A stretch of DNA of 64,000 nucleotides, taken from contig MU400659.1 in assembly GCA_022578965.1 (NCBI GenBank), forward strand, positions 1 to 64,000, written 5' to 3'. Positions 1 to 12,005 of the stretch are shown one piece after another. Made by a program: the position numbers and the translations under genes. Numbering within the stretch: position 1 is the stretch's first letter; each line of letters opens with the position of its first letter. The notes below the pieces were generated by a model. That model ran no database searches, was not told the origin of the DNA, and was given only the letters and a program-made list of their open reading frames with translations. Origin of the DNA: Xylaria sp. FL1777 (taxonomy: Eukaryota > Ascomycota > Sordariomycetes > Xylariales > Xylariaceae).

Positions 1-1912
1 ATTATATAAAATTTGTGCTATTAATAATAGTTTTACTTAATTGTTTTATTAATAGTTAATATAACTTTATAAATATTATTTTAATATTTAGTTTAATTTT
101 TTTATTTGTTTATTAGTTTATAAGTAATAAGCAGTTAAAAATTTAAGTTTAATACTAATAAGTTTAAAAAAACTTGTTTTAAACTTAAAAATAAACAACT
201 TATTTTAATTTAAAACAATTTTTTTTAATAGTTTATATTTGTTTAAGTATTAACGTATAAAAGCATATATAAGTTATTTAGCTATTATATTTTTTTAAAT
301 AATAAAAAATAAATATACTTAATAAGTTTATTAATAATAATTTATATTTTATTTTATTATATTTTTATAACTAAATTAATTAATAAAAGTAATGTTATAA
401 TAAAATCTTAAGCAATAATATATTATGTTTGTTTAAGTATTTATATAAGTTATAATAATTTATAAAGCTTATATTAAGCTATTTTAGCTTTATTACAAAT
501 GTTATATTTTTTTATAATAGTTTTAATTATATTTTATAATTTTAAGAAATCGTACTTTTTTTATAATTATTAAATTATTTTTATTGCTTTTTAGTGTTTA
601 TATAATAAGTATTTATAAAACTTCTTAATAAATTTGTTTTATAAAGATTTTAATAAATAAACTTTGCGTTTATATATTAGCTTGTTTTTTTTTAATTTTT
701 TGTGTTTTTATAGTTATATTAACTTTTTTAAGTTATAAGCTTATTATAGCTATATATTTATAAAGTTTTTAAATATAATTTTAACTTTTAAGCTTTTATT
801 TCTTTAAAAGTATAATACTTAAATGTTTTTTTTTAGAACTTTAAATTCTTTTTGATTTTATTAACTAAGTATATTTGCTTAAATGTTTTTTTTTCTTTTA
901 ATATAACATATTTTAAAGTTAAACTTAAAAAAAAAAACTATTTAATTTTCATGTTTTTTAGTAATTTTTTATATAGTTATAAATTTTATTAAGTTTTAAT
1001 AATTTAAATAAATTTTAATTAGTTTTATAATTCTTATAAAAAACAGTTCTTATTTTTTAAGTGCTATAATAATTGCAAGCAGTTTTTTAATATATATTAA
1101 GTATTATAATATTACGTTTTATAATGCTTTAAAATAATAAGCTATTAAATGCTATTTTTTATTGTTTTTTAGTTGTTTTAAAACTTCTATAATTATACTA
1201 TTTAAAGCATTTATTTTTAGTTTTTTTTTTTTTATAAATTAAGTAGTTTAATTATAAAGTTAAAAATAATTTTTAGTTTTAGTTTTTTAAAAGCTTTTTG
1301 GGCTTTTTTTAAGATTAAAAAGAACTCTTTTTTATATTTTTTTTTTGTGTACTTTATAAAATAAAATGCTATTTTTTTAAAGTTTTAAATCAACATTTAA
1401 ACATAGTTTAAAAATCTTAATGCTTATTATATGTTTATAACTATAGCTAAGTTAAATATTTTCTAATTTTATACTATATTAATTTTTAACTATTAAATCT
1501 ATATTTGTTTTAAAATAATTATAAATTTTAAAAAGTTGATTTTTTATATATGCTATATATATTTTTTTGTATTAAGTTGTAATTTTGTTTGTTTAAATAT
1601 TTTTAATACTTAAGTTATGTGTTTTTTGTGTTTTTTTAATGTTTTAAAATAAATCAAAATATTATTTAAATAAATAAACATAAACTTGTTTAAAAACTTT
1701 TATAAAATTGTTATTATTATATATTAAAAGCTAGCTAGCGTGTTTTATAGTTTTTGTAGTATAACTATATATTTATATAGTTTATATACTGTTTATATAG
1801 CTATTTTTTACTTTTTTTTTTTAGTTATTTTAATAGTATAATATTTGTTTAAAATATTAACTGTTATAAACTATTTTATTTAGCTAATGTTTTTTTTTAT
1901 AGTTATTAGTAA
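1..1912 (-). mobile_element. Element A, Gypsy pol fragment (RT to integrase), runs off the left edge
   Basis: This stretch is the reverse complement of the pol region of the family copies E1-E5. Position 1 matches about 10165 of E1 and position 1912 about 8250 of E1. The reverse-transcriptase box, YLDD in this family, lies at 1661-1672 and reads YLNN after decay. Integrase sequence lies towards position 1, and the rest of the 3' half is outside the window. The copy is heavily decayed by C-to-T and G-to-A changes on both strands and has no open frame. It is broken at 1912 by repeat R and resumes at 3837. Because three other elements are inserted in it, A is the oldest recognisable element here. 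Confidence 0.88.
1903..1912. repeat. Left target-site duplication of repeat R
   Basis: The ten bases TTATTAGTAA recur as TTATTAGCAA at 3837-3846, one C/T difference of the RIP type. The undisturbed target, seen in E1 near 8250 on the opposite strand, has this site once. The true duplication could be 7-10 bp. Confidence 0.7.
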
Positions 1913-3836
1913 GTTAACAGGCTTTTTTTTTTTTTTTTGCAATTAGCTAAATTTATAAGAATACTTGCGCGGCTTTAAGAATTAAACTTACGGAGACCTA
2001 CTATAAATAAAACAAGCCTATATAAATAACAGCTTAAGAAAAAATAAAAGTAGAAATAAAAAAAGCAAAGAATTATAATGCAACTTTTTTAATGCAAAAT
2101 TAGCTGCAATTAGCTAATAGTGCAAACTTAAACTAGCAGTAGTTAGTAATAAGCTTAATGTTAAACTTGTAGTGCTACGTAAACAAGCTAAATAAAGCAA
2201 TAATAAATGTTAAGATTTTTTTTAAAAAAAACTTAAATAAACAAACTATTTATAATGTTTGTTAAGTTATTAAAAAGCTATTAAAAGCATACTACTTTTA
2301 GCAAATAAACAAGCAGCTATAAATAAATAGCAATAATAAAAATAGTAAACATATTAACTAAAATTTATTATAAGCATTATTAATAAAGCAAAAAAAGCTT
2401 GCTATAAAAGTAAAATTACTATATATATAAATTTAGCAATTTAAAGATTATATAAATAAACAAGCTAAAATTGCTAACTTTTTTTATTAATAGCTTATAT
2501 TTTATGCAAATATATTATAAATAAACAGCAGTAAAAATTTTTTATGTATTGCTTTGTTAATTTACTTTAAAGCTATTATAGCAATACATTTTAACTAAGC
2601 TATTATTATAACTTTTGCTAGCTATAAAGCTAAAATAAAAATAAAATTAATTATAGTATAAAAGTTAAACTAAGCAATAAAAGCAAACATAATTTAAGCA
2701 ATATATAAACTACTAAATAATAACTAAAAAGTTCTTTTTAATAAGCAAAAAATTTAAACTTAAATGTTAGCAAATATATTATAAGCTTATTAAACGTTTA
2801 GTAAAAAATTAAAAGTGCACTTTTAATTATATTAACTAATAGTTTTTAGCTTATTAACTAAGCAAATGTTAAAAAAAAAAAAAAAAAATGCTAGCTTAAT
2901 TTAAGCTAGCTAATTAAAAGCTAAAAATTAAAAGGCTGTTTTTTTTATTTTGCTTACTATAATGCAAGCAAAAAATATGTTTAGTATATATTAAAGTTAT
3001 AACTACAAAAAATGCAAATATAATATATATTAACAAACTTTTTTAAAACTATTACTATTTTTAAGTAGTTTTTTATTTTATAAATATAGTAGCAATTTAA
3101 TGCTATAATTACTAAAAATAAAGCTATTAAGCTAATATATATAAAAATAAGCAAAAATATAGCTAATATAAATTTTTAAAACATATTAAAAATAAAGCAA
3201 ACTTATGTTTAATATAAACTAAAAAAAAAGTAGCTATATGCTTCTTTTATTAAAGCAACTATTTAGCTTAAGTAATAAAATGCTTAAAAGCTATTTAAGT
3301 ATATAAGCTAATAAAAAACGCTTTTATTTATTACTTTATGTAGTTTATAATAAAGCTAGCTTAAAATTAACTATATATTATTATTATTATAAAAATGCTA
3401 CGCAAGCAAAAAGCTAATAATTTAGTAAGCAAAAATATTATTTGCTTAAAAAATTGCTTACTAAAAAAAACTATGTTAACAACTGCACAAAAAACAAAAT
3501 TATAAATTATTGCTAATATACTAAAGCTTTAAAACTAGCTTAAAAAAAACTTATTTAAAAACTGCTAATAAGTAGCCTAAATAATAAAAAGCTACGTTTA
3601 TATAGCAAGCAAAAATACAAGCAGCAAAAGTAATAATATTAAATAAAAATTAAGCAATATAGCTTTAAATAATAATACTTATATAGTTAGCTATAAAAAA
3701 AATATAAATTATAATAGCAAACAATTAACAAAAATGTTTTTATTTAGCTTTAGCACAATTTTTACTTATATATAAAATTAAGTAGTTTTTAGCATAACTT
3801 TTTAAAGCTATTAGTTTTAAGTAATATAATATATAA
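1913..3836. mobile_element. Repeat R copy 1, unclassified 1.9-kb mobile element
   Basis: A 1924-bp block interrupts element A and is flanked by a 7-10 bp direct repeat, so it inserted as a mobile element. A second copy in the opposite orientation is at about 54476-56404; the two match along almost their whole length, allowing for RIP. The left end has an AGGC followed by a long T run (about 1921-1938), equivalent to the A-rich right end of copy 2. On the + strand frames can be followed for many codons with only TAA/TAG interruptions, for example around 2460-2870, but I do not recognise the protein. I see no clear terminal inverted repeats. It could be a truncated non-LTR element in minus orientation, or a DNA transposon with 8-bp duplications. 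Confidence 0.6.
2871..2910. repeat. A18 run followed by a 21-bp near-palindrome
   Basis: Inside repeat R an uninterrupted run of 18 A (2871-2888) is followed by a palindrome at 2890-2910 whose 9-bp arms are GCTAGCTTA and TAAGCTAGC. I see no function for it; it may be a decayed purine-rich stretch plus a chance palindrome. Confidence 0.5.
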
Positions 3837-4141
3837 TTATTAGCAAAGTAAAAAAGTATTTATTTATAATAATAATTATGTTTAATAATTAATAATTAAC
3901 TATTATTTGCTATATTAGTTTTTTTTCTTTATTAATTAGTTGTTTTTTATTTTTTATTTTAAGTATTAATATTATAAAATATTTAGCAAATAATTAAGAC
4001 TTTTTTAGAAATTCTTTAGTTAAATTTTTTTAAATGTATTTTTATAAAGCGTTTGTTTTATTTAAGCTTATATAGTATATTTAATAAAGCTTTAATTAAT
4101 ATTTTTTCTTAATAAAGATATAGTAATTTTATAAGCTATAT
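3837..4141 (-). mobile_element. Element A, second fragment (upstream of the RT catalytic box)
   Basis: This piece resumes element A directly after repeat R. It matches the reverse complement of about 7955-8250 of E1, just upstream of the catalytic RT box. The first ten bases are the right duplication of R, the last fifteen the left duplication of element C. The sequence is contiguous with 14043 onward once element C is removed. Confidence 0.85.
4127..4141. repeat. Left 15-bp target-site duplication of element C
   Basis: TTTTATAAGCTATAT at 4127-4141 recurs exactly at 14043-14057, on either side of element C. The uninterrupted target in other family copies has it once. A duplication this long is typical of target-primed insertion by non-LTR retrotransposons, not of LTR integrase (4-6 bp). 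Confidence 0.8.
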
Positions 4142-4293
4142 ATTGTATTATTTAGGCTAACGGCTTATTAGCTATGCTAGTTTTTATTTTTTATATATAT
4201 AAGTAAAAACTATGCTTATAAGTTAAAAGTAAGCTATAAGCAGCTTACTTTTTTTTTAGTAGCTAAGTAAAAACATTTTATATTTATTTCTAG

Positions 4294-4298
4294 GTTGC
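4294..4298. repeat. 5' target-site duplication of E1 (GTTGC)
   Basis: GTTGC directly precedes the 5' LTR of E1 and recurs at 12001-12005 directly after its 3' LTR. Confidence 0.95.
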
Positions 4299-4794
4299 TG
4301 TTATAAAATTGGCACCGGGGTGGCCTTTAAAGTGGCTTGATGCTTTTATATATACTTTGCACCTCTTTTCTGCCAGCTAAAGCTAAGGTTATATAACAAC
4401 TTACCTAGTTTATTAAGCTTACAGTAATCTAAGGCTTACTAGGCTTATAGTAATCTAAAGCTTATTAAGCTTACAGTAATTTAGTGCTTACTAAACTTGC
4501 AGTAATCTAAAAGAAGTTACTACTTTTTTTACTTTTTTTTTGTTTATATAATTATGTATTTTTTATATTTAGTTACTTATTTAGTTTTTAGCTTTTTAGC
4601 TATTAATTTTTTTATAACTGCTAAGCATTAATATATTTATTACTTTTAAATTTTTTAAGACTTTTATTAATGCATAGTAATAAAAGTACTTTAAAAACCT
4701 CCTTAACAAACTATTATTAAAAATCCTATTGTTATTTATAAATTAAAACTTTAAAAGCAAACCTATTATATTAATATATAATAAATCTATTATA
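4299..4794 (+). repeat. 5' LTR of E1
   Basis: The repeat starts TGTTATAAAATTGGCACC and ends where the 3' LTR has GGTCCGTTACA, here decayed to AATCTATTATA. It is 496 bp, the same as the 3' LTR. Its outer 150 bp keep far more G and C than the matching part of the 3' LTR, while its inner end is strongly decayed. A series of short tandem GCTTACTAAGCTTACAGTAA-like units (about 4409-4500) lies in its middle. Confidence 0.95.
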
Positions 4795-4859
4795 CTTTAA
4801 TAGCTCTTTAATTAATAAAACTTAATACATAAAAACAAATACTAGTATAAAGAGTTAAA

Positions 4860-7800
4860 TAATAAACAATTTATAAAATAAACTTTTAAAAGTATACTAA
4901 AAAAATATTTAAAAAATAAAAATGCTAAATAGCATTATGTAAGTAAACTTTACTTAATAACTAATAAACTAGATCTAAGTTATACTACTAAAAACAAAAA
5001 GTTAAAAATTAAGTTTAAAGATTTTAAAGACTTTTAGAACTAATAACGTATTAAAACAATAAACTTTAGTACTTTTACTAGCTACTTTTATTAAAAAAAA
5101 AGCAGTAATAAAAAAAAAAAAGTTAAGCAGCAGCAATAAAAAAAAACTAATACTAATGTTAGCGCTACAAAATAAACTAGTTGCTTTAACTTAAAAAACA
5201 GCTTAAATACTAAACGTTATAACTTTTAAACTAGCGTAAACACTAGTTATAATAATTAAAGCAGCAATAATAACTATTACTATAATAATAAATTAAAGCT
5301 TTAAATAAGTAATTATACTATAACTAATATTAATATTATTACTAGTAAACTTAACGCTTATTTTTATTACTGCTATACTTAAAGTAATAACTTAAAATAA
5401 AAAACCTAACTTTTTATTACTATTGCTGCTTTTATTATTAGGATTATTTATAATGTTAAAAATACTAAACATTAAAAGTTTTAAACTTACTGCTTTAAAG
5501 CTTTATAATAAATCTACAAATATAAAAGCTTTTTTAATTTATGCTAAACTTTATTTAAAATAGCACTTTACTACTATTATAAAAGAAAATCAAAAAGTAA
5601 TAACTATTTTATAATTTTTATTAAAAAAAGTACTAAAATAGTTTTAATTTATTTTAAAAGATTTTTTAAAAGCTAATAAATTAACTAACTTTAAGCTAAA
5701 AATAAAAAAGATTTTTAAAAACTACGTTAAGTTTAAAAATTAAATAAAAGCATTATTTAAAAATACTTAAAAAGCAAAATATATAAAAAAAGCACTTTAC
5801 TGCTTAAAACAAACAAAAGCAGTAGTAAATTACGCTATAAAATTTAAACAATTAGTAGTAATTTTAAGATTGCTTAAGTTTATACTGTTTTACTTATTTT
5901 ATAGTAAACTTAAAACTTAAGTTTAAAACAAACTATACAAAATAAATAAACTAGCAAAAATTAATATATATATTAATATAGCTATTATAATTAATTAATA
6001 ATTATTTAATTAGTACTTTAAAACTAAAAAAACTAAAAAAAACAAGAAAAAAAATACTTAAAAAAGTATTAAACAAAGATTTAAGCAAATTAGTAAAGTC
6101 TAAAAATAATAACTTTAAAATATGTTTAAAGTTAAATGTTATAACTATAAAAAAAAAAACACTTTTAAAAATAATGCTAATTTAAAAAAAAAAACAGAAA
6201 AAAAAGCTATAAAAAAGAAAAAATTTTTTAACTTAAAAAAAAAATACAAGTTATAAAAGTTTAAAACAACAAAAAACAACAAAGCAATTTAAAAAATATG
6301 TTTTTAAAGCAAAAATATAAAATTACTATTTTAAGTTAAAACAAAAATATTATACTAAACAAATTTAAATGCTTTATTTATATAAGTTAAAATAAACAAG
6401 CATACAAATATTATTTAAAAGCTTTGCAATTATTAAAACAAATTATAAAAAAATATATTTATTATATAAACAATTAAAGTTATTTAATATATAACTTAAA
6501 AAAATAGTTTAATTAAAAGTAGCAAACAATAAAAAATAATAAGTTAATATAGTTAGCAAACTTATAAAACTATAAAAACCTTAAATTATTAAAGCTTAAA
6601 ATATAGCTTAAAAAAAAGTTATGTTTAAAAAAATAAAACTATAACTATAAATAGTATAATTATTAAACTAATTATAAACTATTAAAACATTTAGTCGCTA
6701 AATAAACTTAAAAAAACAAAACTTATAAAACTTTAGAACAAAAACAAATAAAATTAAAAGCTATAAAAAATACTATAAAAAAAAAACTAATAAAAATAAA
6801 CGAAGTATTTTTATAGCTTAAACTGCTTTAAATATAATAAAACAAAAAAGCACTAATAATTAGCGCAAAAACTAATATGTTTTAAAAACTAAAGCTAATA
6901 ATTTAATTAATTGCTAAAAATTACTACTATAATAAAACTATAATAAAAAACAACAATAATATTTTATGCTTAAAAAATCTAAAACATAATAAAATATTAT
7001 AAAATTATTATATAATATATTATTGTTATTAATATTTATTTAATAAACTAAAAAATAATTAATTTTTTAAACAAATTGCAAAAATAAAAATATAAAACTT
7101 TTACGAATTAAAATAATTAGTTATAACTATAGTTTACTATAAAGATTTAGAAAATTTGCAACATTTAAAAAGAATTTTAATTGTACTTATAATATTATTC
7201 TAAAAAAATATAAAAATAACTGCTATAAATATTACTAGTTAATTAAAGCATAATTATACTAAAAAATAATTACTAAAAGCAAAAAAGCTTAAAAACTGCA
7301 ATTTAAAGCTTAACTAAAAACAAAAATAAAACAAAGTGCAATAATATTTAAAGTATAAAATAAAACAAGCATTTAAACATTTTATAAAAAAAAATCAAAA
7401 AACAAAATAAACACTTGTTAAAAAAGCAGCAAATAGCTAAAAAAACTAAAGCTTTATATAAAATTTAATATAATAACTAGTAAAACTAATTTAAAGTTAA
7501 ACTTATATATTAAAAAAAAAAATATAATACCTTAATTAATTTAAAAGCATAAGCTAACATAATTTTACTTAAAGTAGCAAAACAAAATGAAATTCCTTAG
7601 AAATACAAGTAAAAATCCTAAAAAATTAAAAAATTTAATAAAAGCACTTTTAGCTATAATAATAGTTATATATTTAAAAAAACTAAACCTTTTAATATAT
7701 TTATACAAAAATACAAAAAATAAATTATATTAAATATTGCTAATATATTTAATTATAACATTATTTTAGGAATACTATAGCTAAAAACTAATAACTTTTT

Positions 7801-10800
7801 AATTTAATAAAAAGCAAAAACTATTAAGTAAAAAAGCAAAAAATAAAGCAAAAAAATCAAAAGAATTACAAAAGAAATCTTAAATAAAATACTAAAAATA
7901 TATTATAGATTCTATAAACTATTTAAAAAAAAAGAAAAAAGAGAACTTTTTAACCATAGCTTATAAAACTACTATATCTTTATTAAAAAAAAATATTAAC
8001 TAAAGCTTTATTAAGTATATTATATAAGCTTAAACAAAATAAATGCTTTATAAAAATACATTTAAAAAAACTTAACAAAAAGATTTCTAAAAGAATTTTA
8101 GTTATTTGCTAAATATTTTATAATATTAATACTTAAAATAAAAAATAAAAAATAACTAATTAATAAAAAAAAAAAACTAGTATAGCAAATAATAGTTAAC
8201 TATTAACTATTAAACATAATTATTATTGCAAATAAATATTTTTTTATTTTGCTAGTAACTATAAAAAAAAACATTAGCTAAGCAAAATAGTTTATAGTAG
8301 TTAATATTTTAAATAAATATTATGCTATTAAAATAGCTAAAAAAAAAAAATAAAAAACTATTATATAAATAATATATAAATTATATAAGTATATAGTTAT
8401 GCTATAAAGACTATAAAACATACTAGCTAGCTTTTAATACATAATAATAATAATTCTACAGAAATTTTTAAACAAATTTATGTTTATTTACTTAAATAAT
8501 ATTTTGATTTATTTTAAAACACTAAAAAAACATAAAAAACATATAACTTAAATATTAAAAACATTTAAACAAGCAAAATTATAACTTAACACAAAAAAGT
8601 ATATATAGCATATACAAAAAATTAACTTTTTAAGATTTATAATTACTTTAAAACAAATATAAATCTAACAGTTAAAAATTAATATAATATAAAACTAAAA
8701 AATATTTAATCTAGCTATTATTATAAACATATAATAAGCATTAAAATTTTTAAACTATATTTAAATATTGATTTAAAACTTTAAAAAAATAGCATTTTAC
8801 TTTATAAAGTATACAAGAAAAAAATACAAAAAAAAATCCTTTTTAATTTTAAAAAAAGCCTAAAAAACTTTTAAAGAATTAAAACTAAAAGTTATTTTTA
8901 ACCTTATAGTTAAACTACTTAATCTATAAAAAAAAAAAAAACTAAAAATAAATGTTTTAAATAATATAATTATAAAAGTTTTAAAACAATTAAAAAACAA
9001 CAAAAAATAACACTTAGTAGCTTATTATTTTAAAGCACTATAAAATGTAGTATTATAATACCTTATATATAACAAAAAACTATTTGCAATTATTATAGCA
9101 TTTAAAAAATAAAAACTATTTTTTATAAAAACTATAAAACTAATTAAAATTTATTTAAATTATTAAAACTTAATAAAATTTATAATTATATAAAAAATTA
9201 CTAAACAATATAAAAATTAAATAGTTTTTTTCTTTAAGTTTAACTTTAAAATATGTTATATTAAGAAAAAAAAAAACATTTAAGCAAATATATTTAGTTA
9301 ACAAGGTTAAAAAAAATTTAAAGTTTTAAAAAGAAACATTTAAGTATTATATCCTTAAAAAAATAAAAGCTTAAAAATTAAAGTTATATTTAAAAACTTT
9401 ATAAATATATAGCTATAATAAGCTTATAATTTAAAAAAGTTAATATAACTATAAAAACACAAAAAATTAAAAAATAACAAGCTAATATATAAACATAAAG
9501 TTTACTTACTGAAATTTTTACGAAACAAGTTTATTAAAAAATTTTATAAACACTTATTACATAAACACTAAAAAGCAACAAAAATAATTAAATAATTATA
9601 AAAAAAGTATAATTTTTTAAAACTATAAAACATAATTAAATTTATTATAAAAAAGTGTAATATTTGCAATAAAGCTAAAGCAGCTTAATATAAGCTTTAT
9701 AAACTACTATAACTTATATAAATATTTAAACAAGCATAATATATTATTGCTTAAGATTTTATTATAATATTACTTTTATTAATTAATTTAGTTATAAAAG
9801 TATAATACAATAAAATATAAGTTATTATTAATAGACTTACTAAATATGTTTATTTTTTACTGTTTAAAGAAAATATAATAGCTAAATAACTTATATATGC
9901 TTTTATATGCTAATATTTAAACAAGCATAAACTACTAAAAAGAATTGTTTTAAACCGAAATAAATTATTTACTTTTAAGTTTAAAACTAGTTTTTTTAAA
10001 CTTATTAGTATTAAATTAAAGTTTTTAATTGCTTACTACTTATAAATTAATAAACAAATAAAAAAACTAAACTAAATATTAAAACAATATTTATAAAGTT
10101 ATATTAACTATTAATAAAACAATTAAGTAAAATTATTACTAATAGCACAAATTTTATATAATATATTAACAAACAAAAATATAAATATATCTTTGCATAA
10201 AGCTATTTATAAATAGCAAATAATTATTAAAAAACAAAAAAAAACATTAATAAAAGCACCTGCTATTTTAACTATAATACTTTAAGCAAAAACTATTGCA
10301 ACAAAAATTAAAACGCTATAAACTAAACTATAATTATGCTTTTAATTTTTATAATAATAAATATTAGTATATTATAACAAAAAACAAACTAAAAAACTAA
10401 CTTTTAAAAAAGAAAACAAAGTTTACTTGCTATAATAAAAACAAAATATAAACATTAATATTTTTTAAATTAAAACAAAACAACTAAGTAATAAATTAAA
10501 ATTTAAAAAACTTAGCTTTTTTAAAATTAAAAAAGTTATTTTATTTACTAACTATAAACTATTATTACTAAAAAATATACAAATTTATTTTATTTTTTAC
10601 ATTTTTTTATTAAAACTAGCACTTATTAAAATATTTATTAAAACATAACTAAAAATAAAAACAAATTAAAACGTTTATAAAATTAAAAGTATACTAAATT
10701 TTTGTTAAAACAATAATAACTTGAAATATTTTATTAAATAAAAAAAATACCTATATATTAATAATACTTAAAAACCTAAAAAACACTTAAAAACCGCTAA

Positions 10801-10860
10801 AATAGTTATAAATTAGTTTTATTGCTAATACTTTAATTGCTTAAAACTAAAAAAAAAAGG
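4860..10860 (+). pseudogene. gag-pol remnant of E1
   Basis: Decayed polyprotein of a Ty3/Gypsy chromovirus, followed in frame 2 through RIP-type stops. A Retrotrans_gag-like domain lies at about 5483-5970. A CCHC knuckle begins with Cys-Tyr-Asn at 6137, but one base is missing from its A run here, so the frame slips locally. RT has Tyr-Leu-Asn-Asn at 8489-8500, from Tyr-Leu-Asp-Asp. RNase H follows, then the integrase zinc-binding Cys-Asn-Ile-Cys at 9656-9667 and the integrase core. A chromodomain at about 10685-10815 shows an Ile-Lys-(Trp)-Lys-(Gly)-Tyr core. In life it would make capsid, copy the RNA to DNA and integrate it, the chromodomain directing insertion to marked chromatin. The start codon cannot be fixed. 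Confidence 0.9.
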
Positions 10861-10889
10861 TTAACTTTAAAAAAAGCGCTTAAAAAATT

Positions 10890-11332
10890 TTAATTAAACT
10901 TAAATAAAGCAGCTTGCGTTACTTTAGCTTGCTTTTTTTATTATTTCTGCTTTTTTACTAGCACTTTTTGTTTTTTTTAATACGCTTTATTTTATTTAGT
11001 TTATTTAAAAATTAAAGCTTTTGCTAAATTATTTTAATACTTTTTGCTTTTAGAAAACGTTTTTATATGTAAAGCTAAGCTAACTTGCTTAAAACAGAAT
11101 TAAAGCTATTTTAAGCTTATTTTAATTTTTTTTGAACTAAAAATAGCTATTGCTTTGCTTGCTTTTTTTTTTTTTTAAAACAATAATATTTAAAAACTAT
11201 ATTATTAATTAAATTAATTAAAACTTCCGATTTGTTATAAAAGCAGCTAATACGTATGCATTTAAAACAACAAAACATATTATTTGTTATTTTATATGTT
11301 AATAACTAATTAAAGCAGCAAAAATAAAGCAT
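10890..11332 (-). pseudogene. Antisense zinc-cluster frame in E1 (decayed, 443 bp)
   Basis: Opposite to gag-pol, between pol and the 3' LTR, a frame begins with ATG at 11332 and ends at a TAA at 10890-10892. The same frame is 444 bp in the other four copies; here one base is missing. Cysteine positions match a Zn2Cys6 cluster: the first is decayed to Tyr, the second is Cys, the third Tyr (TAT), the fourth and fifth Cys, the sixth Tyr. The Trp codon between the second and third is TAG here. The second half is a charged, coiled-coil-like tail. See the E5 copy (43833-44276) for the clearest version. Confidence 0.55.
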
Positions 11333-11488
11333 AACTTTATAACTAATAAAATTAATAAAAAAAGCAAAAGCAAGTTTTTGCTTTATTTTAAATAAGCAGT
11401 TAGTTTTTTTAATGCGCTTTAATATTATAACGTATTAAAAAAAAAAGAAAAAAAAATACTTATAAAAAATTATTAAAACAATAATTTT

Positions 11489-11504
11489 AGAAAAAAAGAA
11501 ATAA
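11489..11504 (+). other. Polypurine tract of E1
   Basis: AGAAAAAAAGAAATAA directly abuts the 3' LTR, where a plus-strand priming tract is expected. The E2 equivalent (about 29793-29808) keeps G runs, and E3 and E5 have the same tract. Confidence 0.75.
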
Positions 11505-12000
11505 TATTACAAAATTAGCATTAAAATAGTTTTTAAAGCAGCTTAATACTTTTATATATACTTTGTACCTTTTTTTTGCTAGCTAAAGCTAAAGTTATAT
11601 AATAACTTACTTAGCTTACTAAACTTACAATAATTTAAAGCTTATTAAGCTTACAGTAATTTAAAGCTTATTAAGCTTATAATAATTTAATGCTTACTAA
11701 ACTTATAATAATCCAAAAAAAGTTACTATTTTTTTTACTTTTTTTTTGTTTATATAATTATACACTTTTTATATTTAATTATTTACTTAGTTTTTAGCTT
11801 TTTAGCTATTAATTTTTTTATAACTACTAAGTACTAATATACTTATTACTTTTAAATCCTTTAAGACTTCTATTAATGCACAGTAGTAAAAGTACCCCAA
11901 AAACCTTTTTAACGGACTACCGTTAAGAATCCTATTGTTACCTGCAAATTAAGACCTCAAAAGTAAACCCGTTATATTAATATATAATAGGTCCGTTACA
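11505..12000 (+). repeat. 3' LTR of E1
   Basis: 496 bp. The inner end is strongly decayed (starts TATTACAAAATTAGCATT) but the outer 120 bp are well preserved, ending GGTCCGTTACA, followed by GTTGC at 12001-12005. This is the mirror image of the 5' LTR preservation. Confidence 0.95.
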
Positions 12001-12005
12001 GTTGC
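12001..12005. repeat. 3' target-site duplication of E1 (GTTGC)
   Basis: Exact match to 4294-4298. Confidence 0.95.

Larger units (their letters stand above)
4299..12000 (+). mobile_element. E1, complete Ty3/Gypsy chromovirus copy, RIP-decayed
   Basis: E1 is 7702 bp with 496-bp LTRs and GTTGC target duplications, inserted in element C. Order inside: 5' LTR, gag-like domain (about 5483-5970), CCHC knuckle (from 6137), RT box (8489-8500), integrase CNIC (9656-9667), chromodomain (about 10685-10815), an antisense frame (10890-11332), a purine-rich tract and the 3' LTR. gag, RT and integrase landmarks are all in reading frame 2, as for a single gag-pol frame. It cannot now encode an active protein: stops of RIP type occur throughout. 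Confidence 0.95.

Noticed and set aside
1921..1938. T run at the left end of R as a definite poly(A) tail of a minus-strand LINE
   Set aside because: Copy 2 lacks an uninterrupted run at the same place and the readable frame of copy 1 is on the + strand, so orientation cannot be decided.
4409..4500. CRISPR-like series of GCTTACTAAGCTTACAGTAAT units in each LTR
   Set aside because: Units are contiguous with no unique spacers and belong to the LTR of a eukaryotic retrotransposon; simple tandem repeats.
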